Part shown: positions 10,401 to 18,491 of the stretch, piece by piece
Layout: every line of letters starts with the position of its first letter
Numbering within the stretch: the first letter of the stretch is position 1
Assembly: GCF_000142905.1 (NCBI RefSeq)
Contig: NW_013657637.1
Span: 94,921-126,345 of the forward strand
Source of the DNA: Thecamonas trahens ATCC 50062
Taxonomy: Eukaryota > Apusozoa > Apusomonadida > Apusomonadidae
Direction: 5' to 3'
DNA length: 31,425 bases
Position numbers and translations under genes: made by a program
The notes under the pieces: model-generated
What the model saw: the letters and a program-made list of their open reading frames with translations, nothing else
Databases searched by the model: none
What the model was told of the DNA's origin: nothing

Positions 10401-11759
10401 CTCAAGCAGGCGCACGTCGGCCTTGCGCTGCTCTCGGGCTTTGGCAATGCCAATGCGGCGTCGGAGGACGACGTCGATGCCGACGCGGCCTCTGGCGACA
10501 AGCCCACTAGCAGCAAGCCCAAGGGCAAGTCCAAGGGCAAGGGCAAGGGCAAGGGTAAGGCCGTGGCCAAGCCGGAGCTCACACCGGCGGAGATTGCGGC
10601 TAAAAAGGCCGAGGCTGCCAAGGCCAAGCAGGCCGAGTACGCGGCCAAGATGGCCGAGGTCGAAGCTAACATCCGCGCGCGGAGCGAGGCCGGCGAGTCG
10701 ATGGCGACGGTGAAGGAGTGGTGGGCGTTTATCCAGCGTGAGACCGCGAGCGCCAAGGCCAAGGCCTCGGCGCGTAAGCCCAAGACGTTTGCCGAGTCGG
10801 CTGCGCTTCTCGCGGCGCAGGACGACCTCTCTGAAGGCGGCGGCGGCGAGATCCCGATGGTCAAGCTCGGCGACGCGTCGATCGCCTCGCCGTTCACCTC
10901 CAAGAAGCCGTCGATCCGTGGCGCCGTCGACGTCATCCGCCAGGGCCGCTGCACGCTCGTCACCACACTGCAGATGTACCAGATCCTCGCCCTCTCGTGC
11001 CTTATCTCGTCGTACTCACTTTCTGTCCTCTACCTCGACGGCATCAAGTACGGCGATACCCAGATGACGGCGACCGGCCTGCTGATGACCATCTCGTACT
11101 TTGCCATCTCGATGGCCAAACCGCTGCCGCGCCTCTCGGACGTCCGCCCACTTACTTCGATCTTCCATCCGGCGCTCTTCCTCTCGCTCCTCGCCCAGTT
11201 TGCGGTCCACCTCGGGACCATGGTCTACGCCGTGAGCCTGACCAAGGCGCTGCTGCCAGCCGACACCGTGCTCTCCATCGACGGCGACTTTGAGCCGAAC
11301 CTCATCAACACCGTGGTCTTCCTCATCTCGTCGGTCCAGAACGTCTGCGTCTTTGCAGTCAACTTTAAGGGACGCCCGTTCATGTACGGCATCACCGAGA
11401 ACCGCGCCCTCATGTGGTCGCTCGGCCTCGTGGTCCTCGGCGCCTTTGTCTGCGCCTTTGAGGTCTCGCCCATGTTCAACGAGGCCCTCCAGCTTGTTGC
11501 CTTTCCTGACGGCGCCTTTCGCTCCACCATCGTCCTCCTCTTGCTTGTCGATGTCGCCGGCACCTTTGTTCTCGATCGCCTCCTCCTCGCCATCTTTGCC
11601 CCCGCCATCTTCAAGTCGTCGCTCAAGGACATTGACGGGCCCACCGTTGCCCGCGTCGTCCGCAACCTGCTCGGCCTTGGCGCCTTTCTCTACTTCCTGG
11701 TCATCCCGGCCACCCTTGCCGATCCCGAGGCACTCGAGAACGGCGAGCTCGAGTGGTGA
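7445..11759 (+). CDS. ATP13A1: P5A-type P-ATPase (Spf1/ATP13A1 family)
   Basis: Two exons (7445-7508 and 7642-11759) encode 1393 residues. P5A ATPases reside in the ER membrane and extract mis-inserted transmembrane helices. Visible: N-terminal membrane pair (LPILHLPFVALYAGVLYY; LALGFACFLHALTLF), the P5A block PFTVFQFFCVLLWCLDDYW, actuator loop T393-G-E-S, phosphorylation site D579 in DKTGTITTDK, hinge G933-D-G-A-N-D, and the block KLGDASIASPFTSK followed by about six C-terminal helices. The TM4 signature normally written PPELP-x-E reads P536-P-D-L-N-M-Q here. An insert at about 967-1091 is Lys/Gly/Ala-rich (GKGKGKGK), in the same loop that is variable in other P5A proteins. An in-frame upstream ATG at 7170 was rejected because its reading crosses the intron and gives unconserved sequence. 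Confidence 0.95.
7509..7641 (+). other. Intron of P5A-ATPase gene
   Basis: 133 nt, donor GTACGC, acceptor CAACAG. It splits a Gly codon 1+2 and joins the short N-terminal exon to the first membrane segment. It has a G-rich purine tract in the middle. Confidence 0.7.
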
Positions 11760-11989
11760 CACTCGTCACAGCACCCACTGGCTGGCGACCTCGCCTCGCT
11801 GAACCCCTGTCGTCGTAAATCGTTGACCTCCAGCTCGTTTGCCGAAAGAGGACTTCTGTTTCGGCACGTCAGTGAGCCGGGGCAGTCGTGCCACCCCGCT
11901 CGCAGGTGCCCCTCACACTCACCTCTTGGGCGACCGGGAAAGCTCGTTTGTCATTGAGGAAGCGCCATCCTACGACGAGCTCTGCTACC

Positions 11990-13163
11990 ATGTCCGGCAT
12001 TACCAGCGTGCACGTTGGGAACAAGTGTCTGTCTCCCGACGCGTCCGTCAGCTCGATGGGGAGGGCGACGGCGCCCAGGATGAGGACACTCCTGAAGCAC
12101 CTCTGCCTCTTCCCCTACACCCCTCAGTTTGAGATATCGTTATCAGACGTGACGGTCATGTTCGACCTCAAGAAGGACGACTTCCCTAACCTGCGGTCGC
12201 TCAATGACGGCATGCTGTCGATGATGGTCTTTGCCTTTATCGGCTCCATCGTCCCCCTAGTCGGTCGGGAGGGGGGCAGTGGTGGGCTGGCGCAGGGCAG
12301 AACTCTGACACACGATTGAAACCCATCAAGGGTCACGGCGCTAGTGACCCTCCCCACGCTACTCATTGCACACTCCACTCCCCCAGCACCCGTCATGGTA
12401 CTCAAGTTTGTGGGCATTGTTACCGCAACCATTGTCATGGCCTTTCTCATTGGTGGCCTTGCTGGCGTACGCAGTCCCCTCTCATGACGACCCCCCGTGT
12501 GTGCCCCTACCTGCTGTTCCGCAACAGAGTGCTCCCCCTCCTCTCGCGCCCCCTCTCACCCCCCCTCCCCCCCATCACCTTCACGCAGGCCCTCTACAAG
12601 ATCGAGGGTTCCGACACGCTGGGCGACTATACCACTCGTCTGTTCTGGCACAAGGCCGAGGCCAAGTACTCCTCCGGGAACCTCAAGGGCACCGCGGTTA
12701 CGCTCAAACTCAACAGGGACGACAACCCCAACCTCTATGCGCTCAACGACGGCATGCTCTCGATGATGATCTTTGCCTTCATGGCCTCCATTGGCGCCCT
12801 GGTCGGCGCTGTCCTCTACGCCTTTGATCCGGTGCCGGCTGCCCCCGCTCGCTCTCCAAGCTCGTGGTCCTGGGCGCTGGCGTTGCAACCGCCGTCCTCA
12901 TGCTCATCTACCTCATTGGTGTCGGCGTCGGCCTGCCTCCCGCTATTGAGAAGGACTGCAAGCGCACTAGCTCGAACTGCGAGGCCCCGGACTTCTTCGG
13001 CAAGAAGAACGGTGAGACGCGCTCGGGCGGAGAGGGCTACATTGTCACCATGGTCGCCATGCCGTTTGCCATTGCCACCGTGATCTGGATCTTCATCTTT
13101 GACGCCGAGGCCACCGATGGCCCTGCCACTAACGACGTCCAGATCTCCGAGACCAAGGCGTAA
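11990..13163 (+). CDS. Multi-pass membrane protein with duplicated two-helix module
   Basis: Exons 11990-12263, 12387-12466 and 12589-13163 give about 309 residues. A short block occurs twice: DFPNLRSLNDGMLSMMVFAF and DNPNLYALNDGMLSMMIFAF, each starting a hydrophobic helix. A second helix follows each (VLKFVGIVTATIVMAFLIGG; LVVLGAGVATAVLMLIYLIG). The order is therefore loop-TM-TM, loop-TM-TM, then a Cys-containing loop (DCKRTSSNCEAPDFF) and a fifth helix (TMVAMPFAIATVIWIFIF) with a short polar tail. I recognise no named family. In exon 3 the frame changes between about 12838 and 12865, at a C5 run (12842-12846); one extra C would restore a continuous reading. Part of exon 1 (12047-12127) is flanked by GT and a pyrimidine-rich CAG and might be a further in-phase intron. 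Exact ends are uncertain. Confidence 0.6.
12264..12386 (+). other. Intron 1 of the multi-pass membrane gene
   Basis: 123 nt with donor GTCGGG and acceptor CCCCAG. The phase joins ...IVPLV to APVMVLKF, linking the two helices of the first module. Confidence 0.6.
12467..12588 (+). other. Intron 2 of the multi-pass membrane gene
   Basis: 122 nt with donor GTACGC and acceptor ACGCAG after a long pyrimidine tract. It lies between codons and joins GGLAG to ALYKIEGSD. Confidence 0.7.
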
Positions 13164-13463
13164 CCGTTGCTGAGTCTTGGGGCATAATTGGTACATACCG
13201 CTTGCACTTTAAACTCGCCCTCGAGCCGATCGCCCAAACTTCGAGGCGCTTCGCTTGGATCCTTGTCTTGAATGTGGAGGAGCGCGAGCGGCCGAGGCAC
13301 GGCAGCGTGCTGCCAGGCGCTTCATTTGGGACGCAGTCGCTGGTTCTGCTGATTCTGCCGTCGCTAGAGGAGCTTGGCGCGCTCTGTGCCAAAAACGCCG
13401 AGCTGCGGATTTGCGCTGGGCACGCCGACGTAGTATGGTTGCGCGGCAACAGCAACCGACCGT
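13164..13463. other. Convergent intergenic gap, no gene identified
   Basis: 300 bp between the stop of the membrane gene and the stop of the UAS-UBX gene on the other strand. Small ORFs cross it, but none has a recognisable motif or a convincing start. One copy of the heptamer GCACTTT (13204-13210), also seen upstream of the gene at 18492, lies here. Confidence 0.5.
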
Positions 13464-15356
13464 CTACTCGGTGCAGACATTGAAAATGATCGAACCAGAA
13501 AAGCCGGCTTCGCTCAGGCTCCCCGCCCCGCGGCCGTATTGCTTGCGCGGATAGGTGGAGGCGACGCCGATGACATTTTTGATGCCCTCGACCTCGAGCC
13601 AGTCGAGCACTGTGTCGAAGAGCGTGGCCGCCGTGAACCGGCGCTGCAGTCGCCCGCTCGACGTCCGTACTGCCACGGTCACCACATCAGCGCCGTCGGC
13701 CTCGGGCTCGGTAGGCAGTGCGTCTTTGAGGCTGGCTAGCCGCGTGGCGGCGGCTTCGGCAGCGCGAGCCTCTTCAAGCATGACGCGCTCGGCGGCGAGC
13801 TTGGCCTCGGTGGCCTTGGCCTCGGCCTCGGCCTTGGCTTTCGCCTTGGCGCGGTCGGCAGCGAGTGAGGCCTGGTACGCTGCGTCCTGCTGCTCCCGCA
13901 TGGCGGTCCGCTCAGCGGCGAGTCGCTCGCGCTCGTCGCGCTCCGCCCGCTCGGAATCGGTCAGTGAGGCTTCGGCTGCCGCCGCAACTTTGAGCCGCTT
14001 CGACATTGCCACTCGCTCGTCGTCAGCCCGTCGACTGTGCGCTTCAGCGGCCTCTAGCACACAGGCAACCATGTCGTCGACGGTGACGTAGCCGGTCCTT
14101 GCCGAGAGCAGTGCCATTTCGCCGTTCACGGCGCCCACACATGCCACCACCGGGTACTGGTCGATGACCAGCGATGCCCGCGAGAGCCCGGTCTCTGCCA
14201 CCGCCGCAAGCTTCCGCACGTGGGGATTGCGCTCATCGGCGGCGCCGGCCACGTTGCGTGCCCACACTAGCGCGTTCATCACCACCACTTCACGCACGTA
14301 CTCGGAGCAGAGGATGTGCTCGCAGAATTGCTGCGAGAATTCGGCGTCCGAGTTGTGCAGAACAACAACCACAAACCGCGAGAGCGCCGTCGCAGAGTGG
14401 AACGCCTCCTCCAGCGCGCCATCAAAAAACGGCGGATGGCCCGTCCCAAACTCGGCCTCAAACGCAGTTGTGAACGCCTTGGCCTCTTTCCGCGCCTGCA
14501 ACGCCGCTGACCGGCTCGGCGCCCGGACAACAGGCCCGCTGACCCGCGACCCGCGCCCTGCTGTCGCCGCGCTTCGCAGCACCGCGCGAAACGCGCGCGC
14601 ATCATCATTGCTGTTGCTCATCCGGTGGCTGCTCCAGTTGGAGGCCGTCGACGACGGCGGCGGTGCAGCAGCAGCCGCGCTGCTGCTCTCGCACACCGGC
14701 TTGCCGCTCATCGTCACGTCGTAGACCGGGACCACCATGTCCAGCTCTAGGAACGACGTGTCGTCGGTCAGCGCTGCCCCGTACGCCGTCACGCCCTCGA
14801 TCACTTGGTCCGCCACCAGCACCCCGGTGTGCTCGTACACCTGCCGTTTGAGCTCTGCAAGCGTCGCCGCCCGCGGCAGCACAACCTTGTAAGTCGTCGT
14901 TCGCCATCGGACCCGAAACGTCACCTTGTCCTCATCAATCGCGCTCACTCGGTCTCCTGTCGCCTCGGTCCCCGCGGTGTCGCCTCCGGCGGTGTCGCCT
15001 CCGACGGCATCGGCAGAGGCATCACCCTCCGGCTGGTCGCTGTCCGCCGGAAGCAGCGACATGAGCGTCGCCAGCAGCTCGTCCTTGGACATCGCCGCAC
15101 TCACGCCGCTCACCCCCTGCACCTGCAGCATCTCCAGAAGCTGCCCCCATCCACCGCGACCTGGTGAGTCACCCTCCTCCCGGCCATGTTCCAAACTGCT
15201 CGAATCACCGCCTCCGCCTCTCCCTTTGCCGCCGCCTCTCCGTCACCGCACGGGCACCCACAGGCCAGCCACACGCCCCCTCCAGGCCATGCCTAACCGC
15301 TACACACACACATCCATACATACCGTCTCCTTGGGCCAGGTACGGAACTCGTCCAT
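13464..15356 (-). CDS. FAF1-like UAS-UBX protein (p97/Cdc48 adaptor family)
   Basis: Exon 1 is 15356-15324 (MDEFRTWPKET) and exon 2 is 15140-13464; together they give 569 residues. FAF1-type proteins bring ubiquitinated clients to the AAA ATPase p97/Cdc48. A ubiquitin-like domain lies at about 83-154 (VTFRVRWRTTTYKVVLP). A thioredoxin-like UAS domain lies at about 215-375 (HPPFFDGALEEAFHSA; VVVVLHNSD). A charged helix carries the diagnostic REQQDAAYQASLAADRAKAK block. A C-terminal UBX domain at about 470-565 contains STYPRKQY in place of the usual FPR loop that contacts p97. The first exon is inferred from phase and a GTATGT donor; an unspliced start at 15194 is the alternative. The gene is divergent from the F-box-like gene. 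Confidence 0.8.
15141..15323 (-). other. Intron of UAS-UBX gene (proposed)
   Basis: 183 nt on the minus strand, donor GTATGT at 15323 and acceptor GGGCAG ending at 15141. It is phase 0 on both sides. The alternative donor GTACCT within exon 1 is possible. Confidence 0.5.
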
Positions 15357-15413
15357 AGCTGCCTTGCTCCCGCCGGCTGGGTCACTCAACTGCTGCGGGT
15401 GGGAAGACAGCTG
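15357..15413. promoter_or_regulatory. 57-bp bidirectional start region
   Basis: The proposed start codons of the UAS-UBX gene (15356, minus) and the F-box-like gene (15414, plus) are separated by only 57 bp. The two genes must therefore share a core promoter, or have transcription starts inside each other. No TATA box is seen. Confidence 0.5.
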
Positions 15414-16886
15414 ATGCTCTGCGGCCTTCCGCCTGAGCTGCTCCACTATCTTGCGCTCCGCCGTGGGTGGCTCGACCCCCAAGACGTCCTCGCCCTCGCC
15501 TGCGCTTGCGCCACTCTCCACCGCCGCCTTCTTGCCCATCCGTTTGCCCGCGACTGCTTCCGCGCCCTTGCCGGCGTCTCATCCGCCCTGGCGGCCCGCG
15601 CCTGGCGACCGGCTCGTCTCGCCGCCTCACGCACTGTCGTACTCCCGCGCTCGGCACCGCCGCCCACCCCGTGCGCCGATCTGCGAAGCGCCCTTGCCGC
15701 CTGCCCCCCTCCGCCGCCGGCCGAGCTGGCCCTGTTGCTTGATGCGCTACTTGCTGCCGTTACTCGTACCATGCAGCTCGTCGAGCCCGAGCTCGCTGCA
15801 GATCTCATCGTCCTCGCCGCACGCTGCCCAGGGGCGGCCGCTTTCCTCCGCGCCTTCCTCGCCTCGCCGCTTGTCAAGTTGGCAGACCTTGAGTTTGTCA
15901 TCAACGTCAGCGCGGGCGCGGCGGTGGCTGCTGGCCACGCAGATGCCTTTGCCGTCCTCTCTGCCGCCGATAAGCAGGGGTCGATCTGCGCCGCCACCAT
16001 CCACGACTCTCTTATCACCGCGGTCCGTGCGGATGTTCCAGGTGCACTAGCGGCTGCGTTAGACTGGCTTGGTCTCTCGCCGTCGCGCGAGCTGATCGAG
16101 GCGTGCGCTCATGGCGCGCCGCGCGCCCTCGGCATACTCCTTGATCGCACGCCGCCGCGTGCGCTGCGACACGTCTTGCCTGACGGGCTGGGCACCGCTG
16201 CCGCTAACGGGCACGTCGACATTGTTGCCGTGCTCATGGCACAACCGCAGCTTGAGGTCTCACCTGCGCTTGCCGCTCGGGTGCTGGCCTCGGCCGCCGC
16301 CCATGGGCGCGTCGAGGTTGCTGCCCTGGTCTTGGATGCCTGGCGGACGACAGTCGATCTGAGCCTGGATGACTCGGCGTGCCTCACGGCTGCCACTAGC
16401 ACGCACTCGGCGGCTGCTTCTGCTGCACTCATGGCCATGTTGTTGCAGGCACCGGGCGCCAATCCCACCGCCCGCAACTGCGAGGCCATCTCCCGCGCCG
16501 CCCGGTACGGCCTCCTTGCCAGCCTCGATGTGCTCCTTGATGCCTGTACTCCGGCCCCGCCGCCGCTCGCCTTGACTCGTGCTCTTGATGAGGCGCTCAC
16601 CCGTGGCCATGCCGACGTGGTCGTGGCGGTCTGTGACCGCATCCGCGATCATTGCGACTCTTGCGCACTCTCACCCGATCTCGCATCGTCGCTCGCTGCC
16701 GCCATCAAGATCGGTCATGTGTCGGCAGTCACCGCCTTTACCACTAGCCTACCGGCAACCGTCTTTGACGCCGATGCGCTGGCATCCATCGTCGACAGTC
16801 TCCCCCTCGCTCCCGCCGAGCCTGCGGTTCGCGGGCTGGTGGAGGACGTCTGCGCTTGGGCTGCGGCTATCCAACGTGTTATATAA
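15414..16886 (+). CDS. F-box-like protein with ankyrin-like repeats
   Basis: 490 residues from ATG 15414; a GTG 15 bases upstream was not used. The N-terminus reads MLCGLPPELLHYLALRRGWL, then DVLALACACATLHRRLLAHP, the LPxELL...L..VC..... pattern of an F-box. An F-box would dock to Skp1 in an SCF ubiquitin ligase. From about residue 210 onward there are repeated helical pairs of ankyrin type (GLGTAAANGHVDIVAVLM; VLASAAAHGRVEVAALVL; AISRAARYGLLASLDVLL; ALDEALTRGHADVVVAV). F-box plus ankyrin proteins are common in protists and would select substrates. The stop codon TAA (16884-16886) sits inside a TATATAAA element. The exact repeat count and the F-box call are moderate. Confidence 0.65.
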   Translation: MLCGLPPELLHYLALRRGWLDPQDVLALACACATLHRRLLAHPFARDCFRALAGVSSALAARAWRPARLAASRTVVLPRSAPPPTPCADLRSALAACPPPPPAELALLLDALLAAVTRTMQLVEPELAADLIVLAARCPGAAAFLRAFLASPLVKLADLEFVINVSAGAAVAAGHADAFAVLSAADKQGSICAATIHDSLITAVRADVPGALAAALDWLGLSPSRELIEACAHGAPRALGILLDRTPPRALRHVLPDGLGTAAANGHVDIVAVLMAQPQLEVSPALAARVLASAAAHGRVEVAALVLDAWRTTVDLSLDDSACLTAATSTHSAAASAALMAMLLQAPGANPTARNCEAISRAARYGLLASLDVLLDACTPAPPPLALTRALDEALTRGHADVVVAVCDRIRDHCDSCALSPDLASSLAAAIKIGHVSAVTAFTTSLPATVFDADALASIVDSLPLAPAEPAVRGLVEDVCAWAAAIQRVI

Positions 16887-16887
16887 A
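16880..16887 (+). promoter_or_regulatory. TATA-like element upstream of tRNA-Trp
   Basis: TATATAAA lies 36-43 bp upstream of the tRNA 5' end. It overlaps the stop codon of the F-box-like gene and is flanked by the inverted repeat CCAAC (16871-16875) and GTTGG (16888-16892). The position is suitable for an upstream Pol III TATA box; use as such is inferred. Confidence 0.4.
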
Positions 16888-16922
16888 GTTGGATGGTTTG
16901 CCCTTGGTTATCAACTGGGCAA

Positions 16923-16993
16923 GGACCTGTGGTGTAATGGCAGCATTGAGGATTCCAGTCCCTCAGATCGGAGTTCGATTCTCTGCGGGTCCA
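16923..16993 (+). tRNA. tRNA-Trp (CCA)
   Basis: Folds as a 71-nt intronless tRNA. Acceptor GGACCTG pairs with CGGGTCC (one T-G wobble), discriminator A73. D stem GTGT/GCAT with loop AATGGCA. Anticodon stem GAGGA/CCCTC with loop TTCCAGT, so the anticodon is CCA (16955-16957). Four-base variable loop. T stem CGGAG/CTCTG with loop TTCGATT. G1-C72 and A73 agree with eukaryotic tRNA-Trp identity. The anticodon stem has an A31-C39 mismatch (16952 with 16960). A reading as Gly(TCC) pairs much worse. Internal A and B boxes are present. Confidence 0.85.
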
Positions 16994-16994
16994 G

Positions 16995-17004
16995 TTTTTT
17001 TTTT
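16995..17004 (+). terminator. Pol III terminator (T10)
   Basis: A run of ten T on the non-template strand starts two bases after the tRNA 3' end, the standard RNA polymerase III stop. Confidence 0.9.
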
Positions 17005-17138
17005 GTCGGTCTCGTGACCCTCCCAGCCCTCGTGACACGCACTCGCCGCCAACAACAACACACACGTCACATGACCTTGCCTCACATCCTGGAAGTAGCC
17101 ACCCACTCGCAAGCCACCACACCTCTCCCTTTTGCCTC

Positions 17139-17955
17139 ATGCACACCGCCTGGCTTGTCCTGGCGGCGACAGCGCTGGTCGTGACCGCGCTTGCTCCGCC
17201 TGCAGCAGCTACCATCGACCCCAAGCGCACGCTCCTCGTCGACGCCGCCAAGGGTACGCTCACAGCCTCCCACGCCTTTTCTCCCCACCCGGGCGATCGT
17301 CACACTCACAACACTGCTGGTCGATGTAGAGTCGGGCAACTTTCTGTTCCGCACCAACATGCCGACGACGGCTAACGGATCGTTTGCCTACGACCTGCTC
17401 CTCGAGTACATGCAGCAGCGGGCAGAGGCTGCCGGGCTCAGCTGGCCGGCGTCTGTGTACATTGTTGACATCTCGCTGCTCAACCCGACCGAGTTCAAGG
17501 ACGAGGCCATCGAGAAGAAGTTCTTCAAGGCACACCCAGAGGCCGGCGAGTACATCAATTGGCCGATTGTGGGCGATGTGTCGAACCCGCACGAGCTTCC
17601 GCTGGACGTCGTCAAGGTGCTCGCCGAGCGCATGCACGATTGGGACTTTGACCAGCTTCCCAAGCGCATTCCGCTGGTTCACGAGTGGCTACAGCAAAAG
17701 TACGATACCCCGCGGGCCTTTGTCTGGCACTGCGAGGCCGGCACCGACCGCACCGGCGAGGTCTCCGCCGCGTACTACATGCAGTACTTTGGCTGGACGC
17801 TCAACCAGTCGCTCACCTACGACTCGCACGTCCACAACCGCCCCATCGAATGGCTCTCCCAGCATGGTGTCGCCTGGTATTGCTACTACCTCCAATACGC
17901 TCTCGGTATGTCCGGTCTCGGCTGCGATGCCCCAATTCAGAGCCAGCAGTGGTAG
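17139..17955 (+). CDS. Secreted Cys-based (PTP/DSP-like) phosphatase
   Basis: Exons 17139-17253 and 17330-17955 give 246 residues. The N-terminus (MHTAWLVLAATALVVTALAPPAAA) is a clear signal peptide. The catalytic P-loop is H-C173-E-A-G-T-D-R179-T-G-E, the CX5R signature of protein tyrosine and dual-specificity phosphatases. Upstream, DWDFDQLPKRIPLVHEWLQQKY is the helix that normally precedes the P-loop strand (AFVWHCEAG). An acidic E-A and T-D inside the loop recall phytase- or inositol-phosphatase-like members, so the substrate may not be a protein. Several Trp/Tyr/Cys follow (AWYCYYLQYALG). Being secreted is unusual for this fold. No membrane segment or GPI signal is seen. Family call firm, substrate unknown. 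Confidence 0.75.
17254..17329 (+). other. Intron of secreted phosphatase gene
   Basis: 76 nt, donor GTACGC, acceptor TGTAG. It splits a Glu codon 1+2 and joins the signal-peptide exon to the catalytic exon. Confidence 0.65.
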
Positions 17956-18149
17956 CCAGGCTGCCGCCCCAGGCCGCCACCGGCCGAGCCACCCACCAAC
18001 ATGGCCCACGACCCCCCAGCACAGGATAAAACTACCTCGCGCGCTCGTTAGTACTGCTGGTTGCCTTTGTGACTCTTTCCGCGAGCCCCCTCACCCGCTG
18101 CATATCCAGCCAGTCGCCTGGCTGCAATCTGCAATCAGGCCCGGCCGTC

Positions 18150-18400
18150 GCACTTTGGCACTTTGTGCAGCCTCCCCCCCCCCCCCCCGGTCTCCCACCC
18201 TGACCGCCACATACCACCCCAGCCTCAGCTAACCATCCTATGCCTGTACCTATACCCTCTAAGCACTATCCAACCACTTCAGTTTACCCTGCACCACCTA
18301 TGTAGTTCCCAAGCGCTTCCCCTTGGCTGGCCCGCTTCTGGATCTGTGGCAAAGTGCAAAGTGCAATCCGATTGCACTCTGCCAGTTTGCACTTTCGCGC
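18150..18400 (+). promoter_or_regulatory. GCACTTT/AAAGTGC motif cluster with nested palindromes
   Basis: Within the 536-bp gap 17956-18491, the heptamer GCACTTT occurs at 18150, 18158 and 18389, and its complement AAAGTGC at 18351 and 18358. AAAGTGCAAA (18351-18360) and TTTGCACTTT (18386-18395) form a perfect 10-bp inverted repeat. Inside it, AGTGCAAT and ATTGCACT (18360-18378) form another with a 3-nt centre. TTTCGCGC (18393-18400) matches the E2F consensus TTTSGCGC. The cluster ends about 90 bp before the next ATG. A C15 run lies at 18174-18188. No gene is seen in the gap. Confidence 0.55.
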
Positions 18401-18491
18401 ACATGGTGCTTAAAACCTCGCGCAAAACGTCGCACCGGCAGCGAGTGCCCAAGTCATCCCACCAGCAACAAACAGTTCAAAAGACTCGATC

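Noticed and set aside
13202-13554. Small ORFs between the membrane and UAS-UBX genes
   Set aside because: Starts are weak, no family is recognisable, and the larger one overlaps the UAS-UBX 3' end.
16947-16963. Reading the tRNA anticodon as TCC (Gly)
   Set aside because: It needs an anticodon stem with two or more mismatches. The CCA reading has only one mismatch and matches eukaryotic Trp identity bases.
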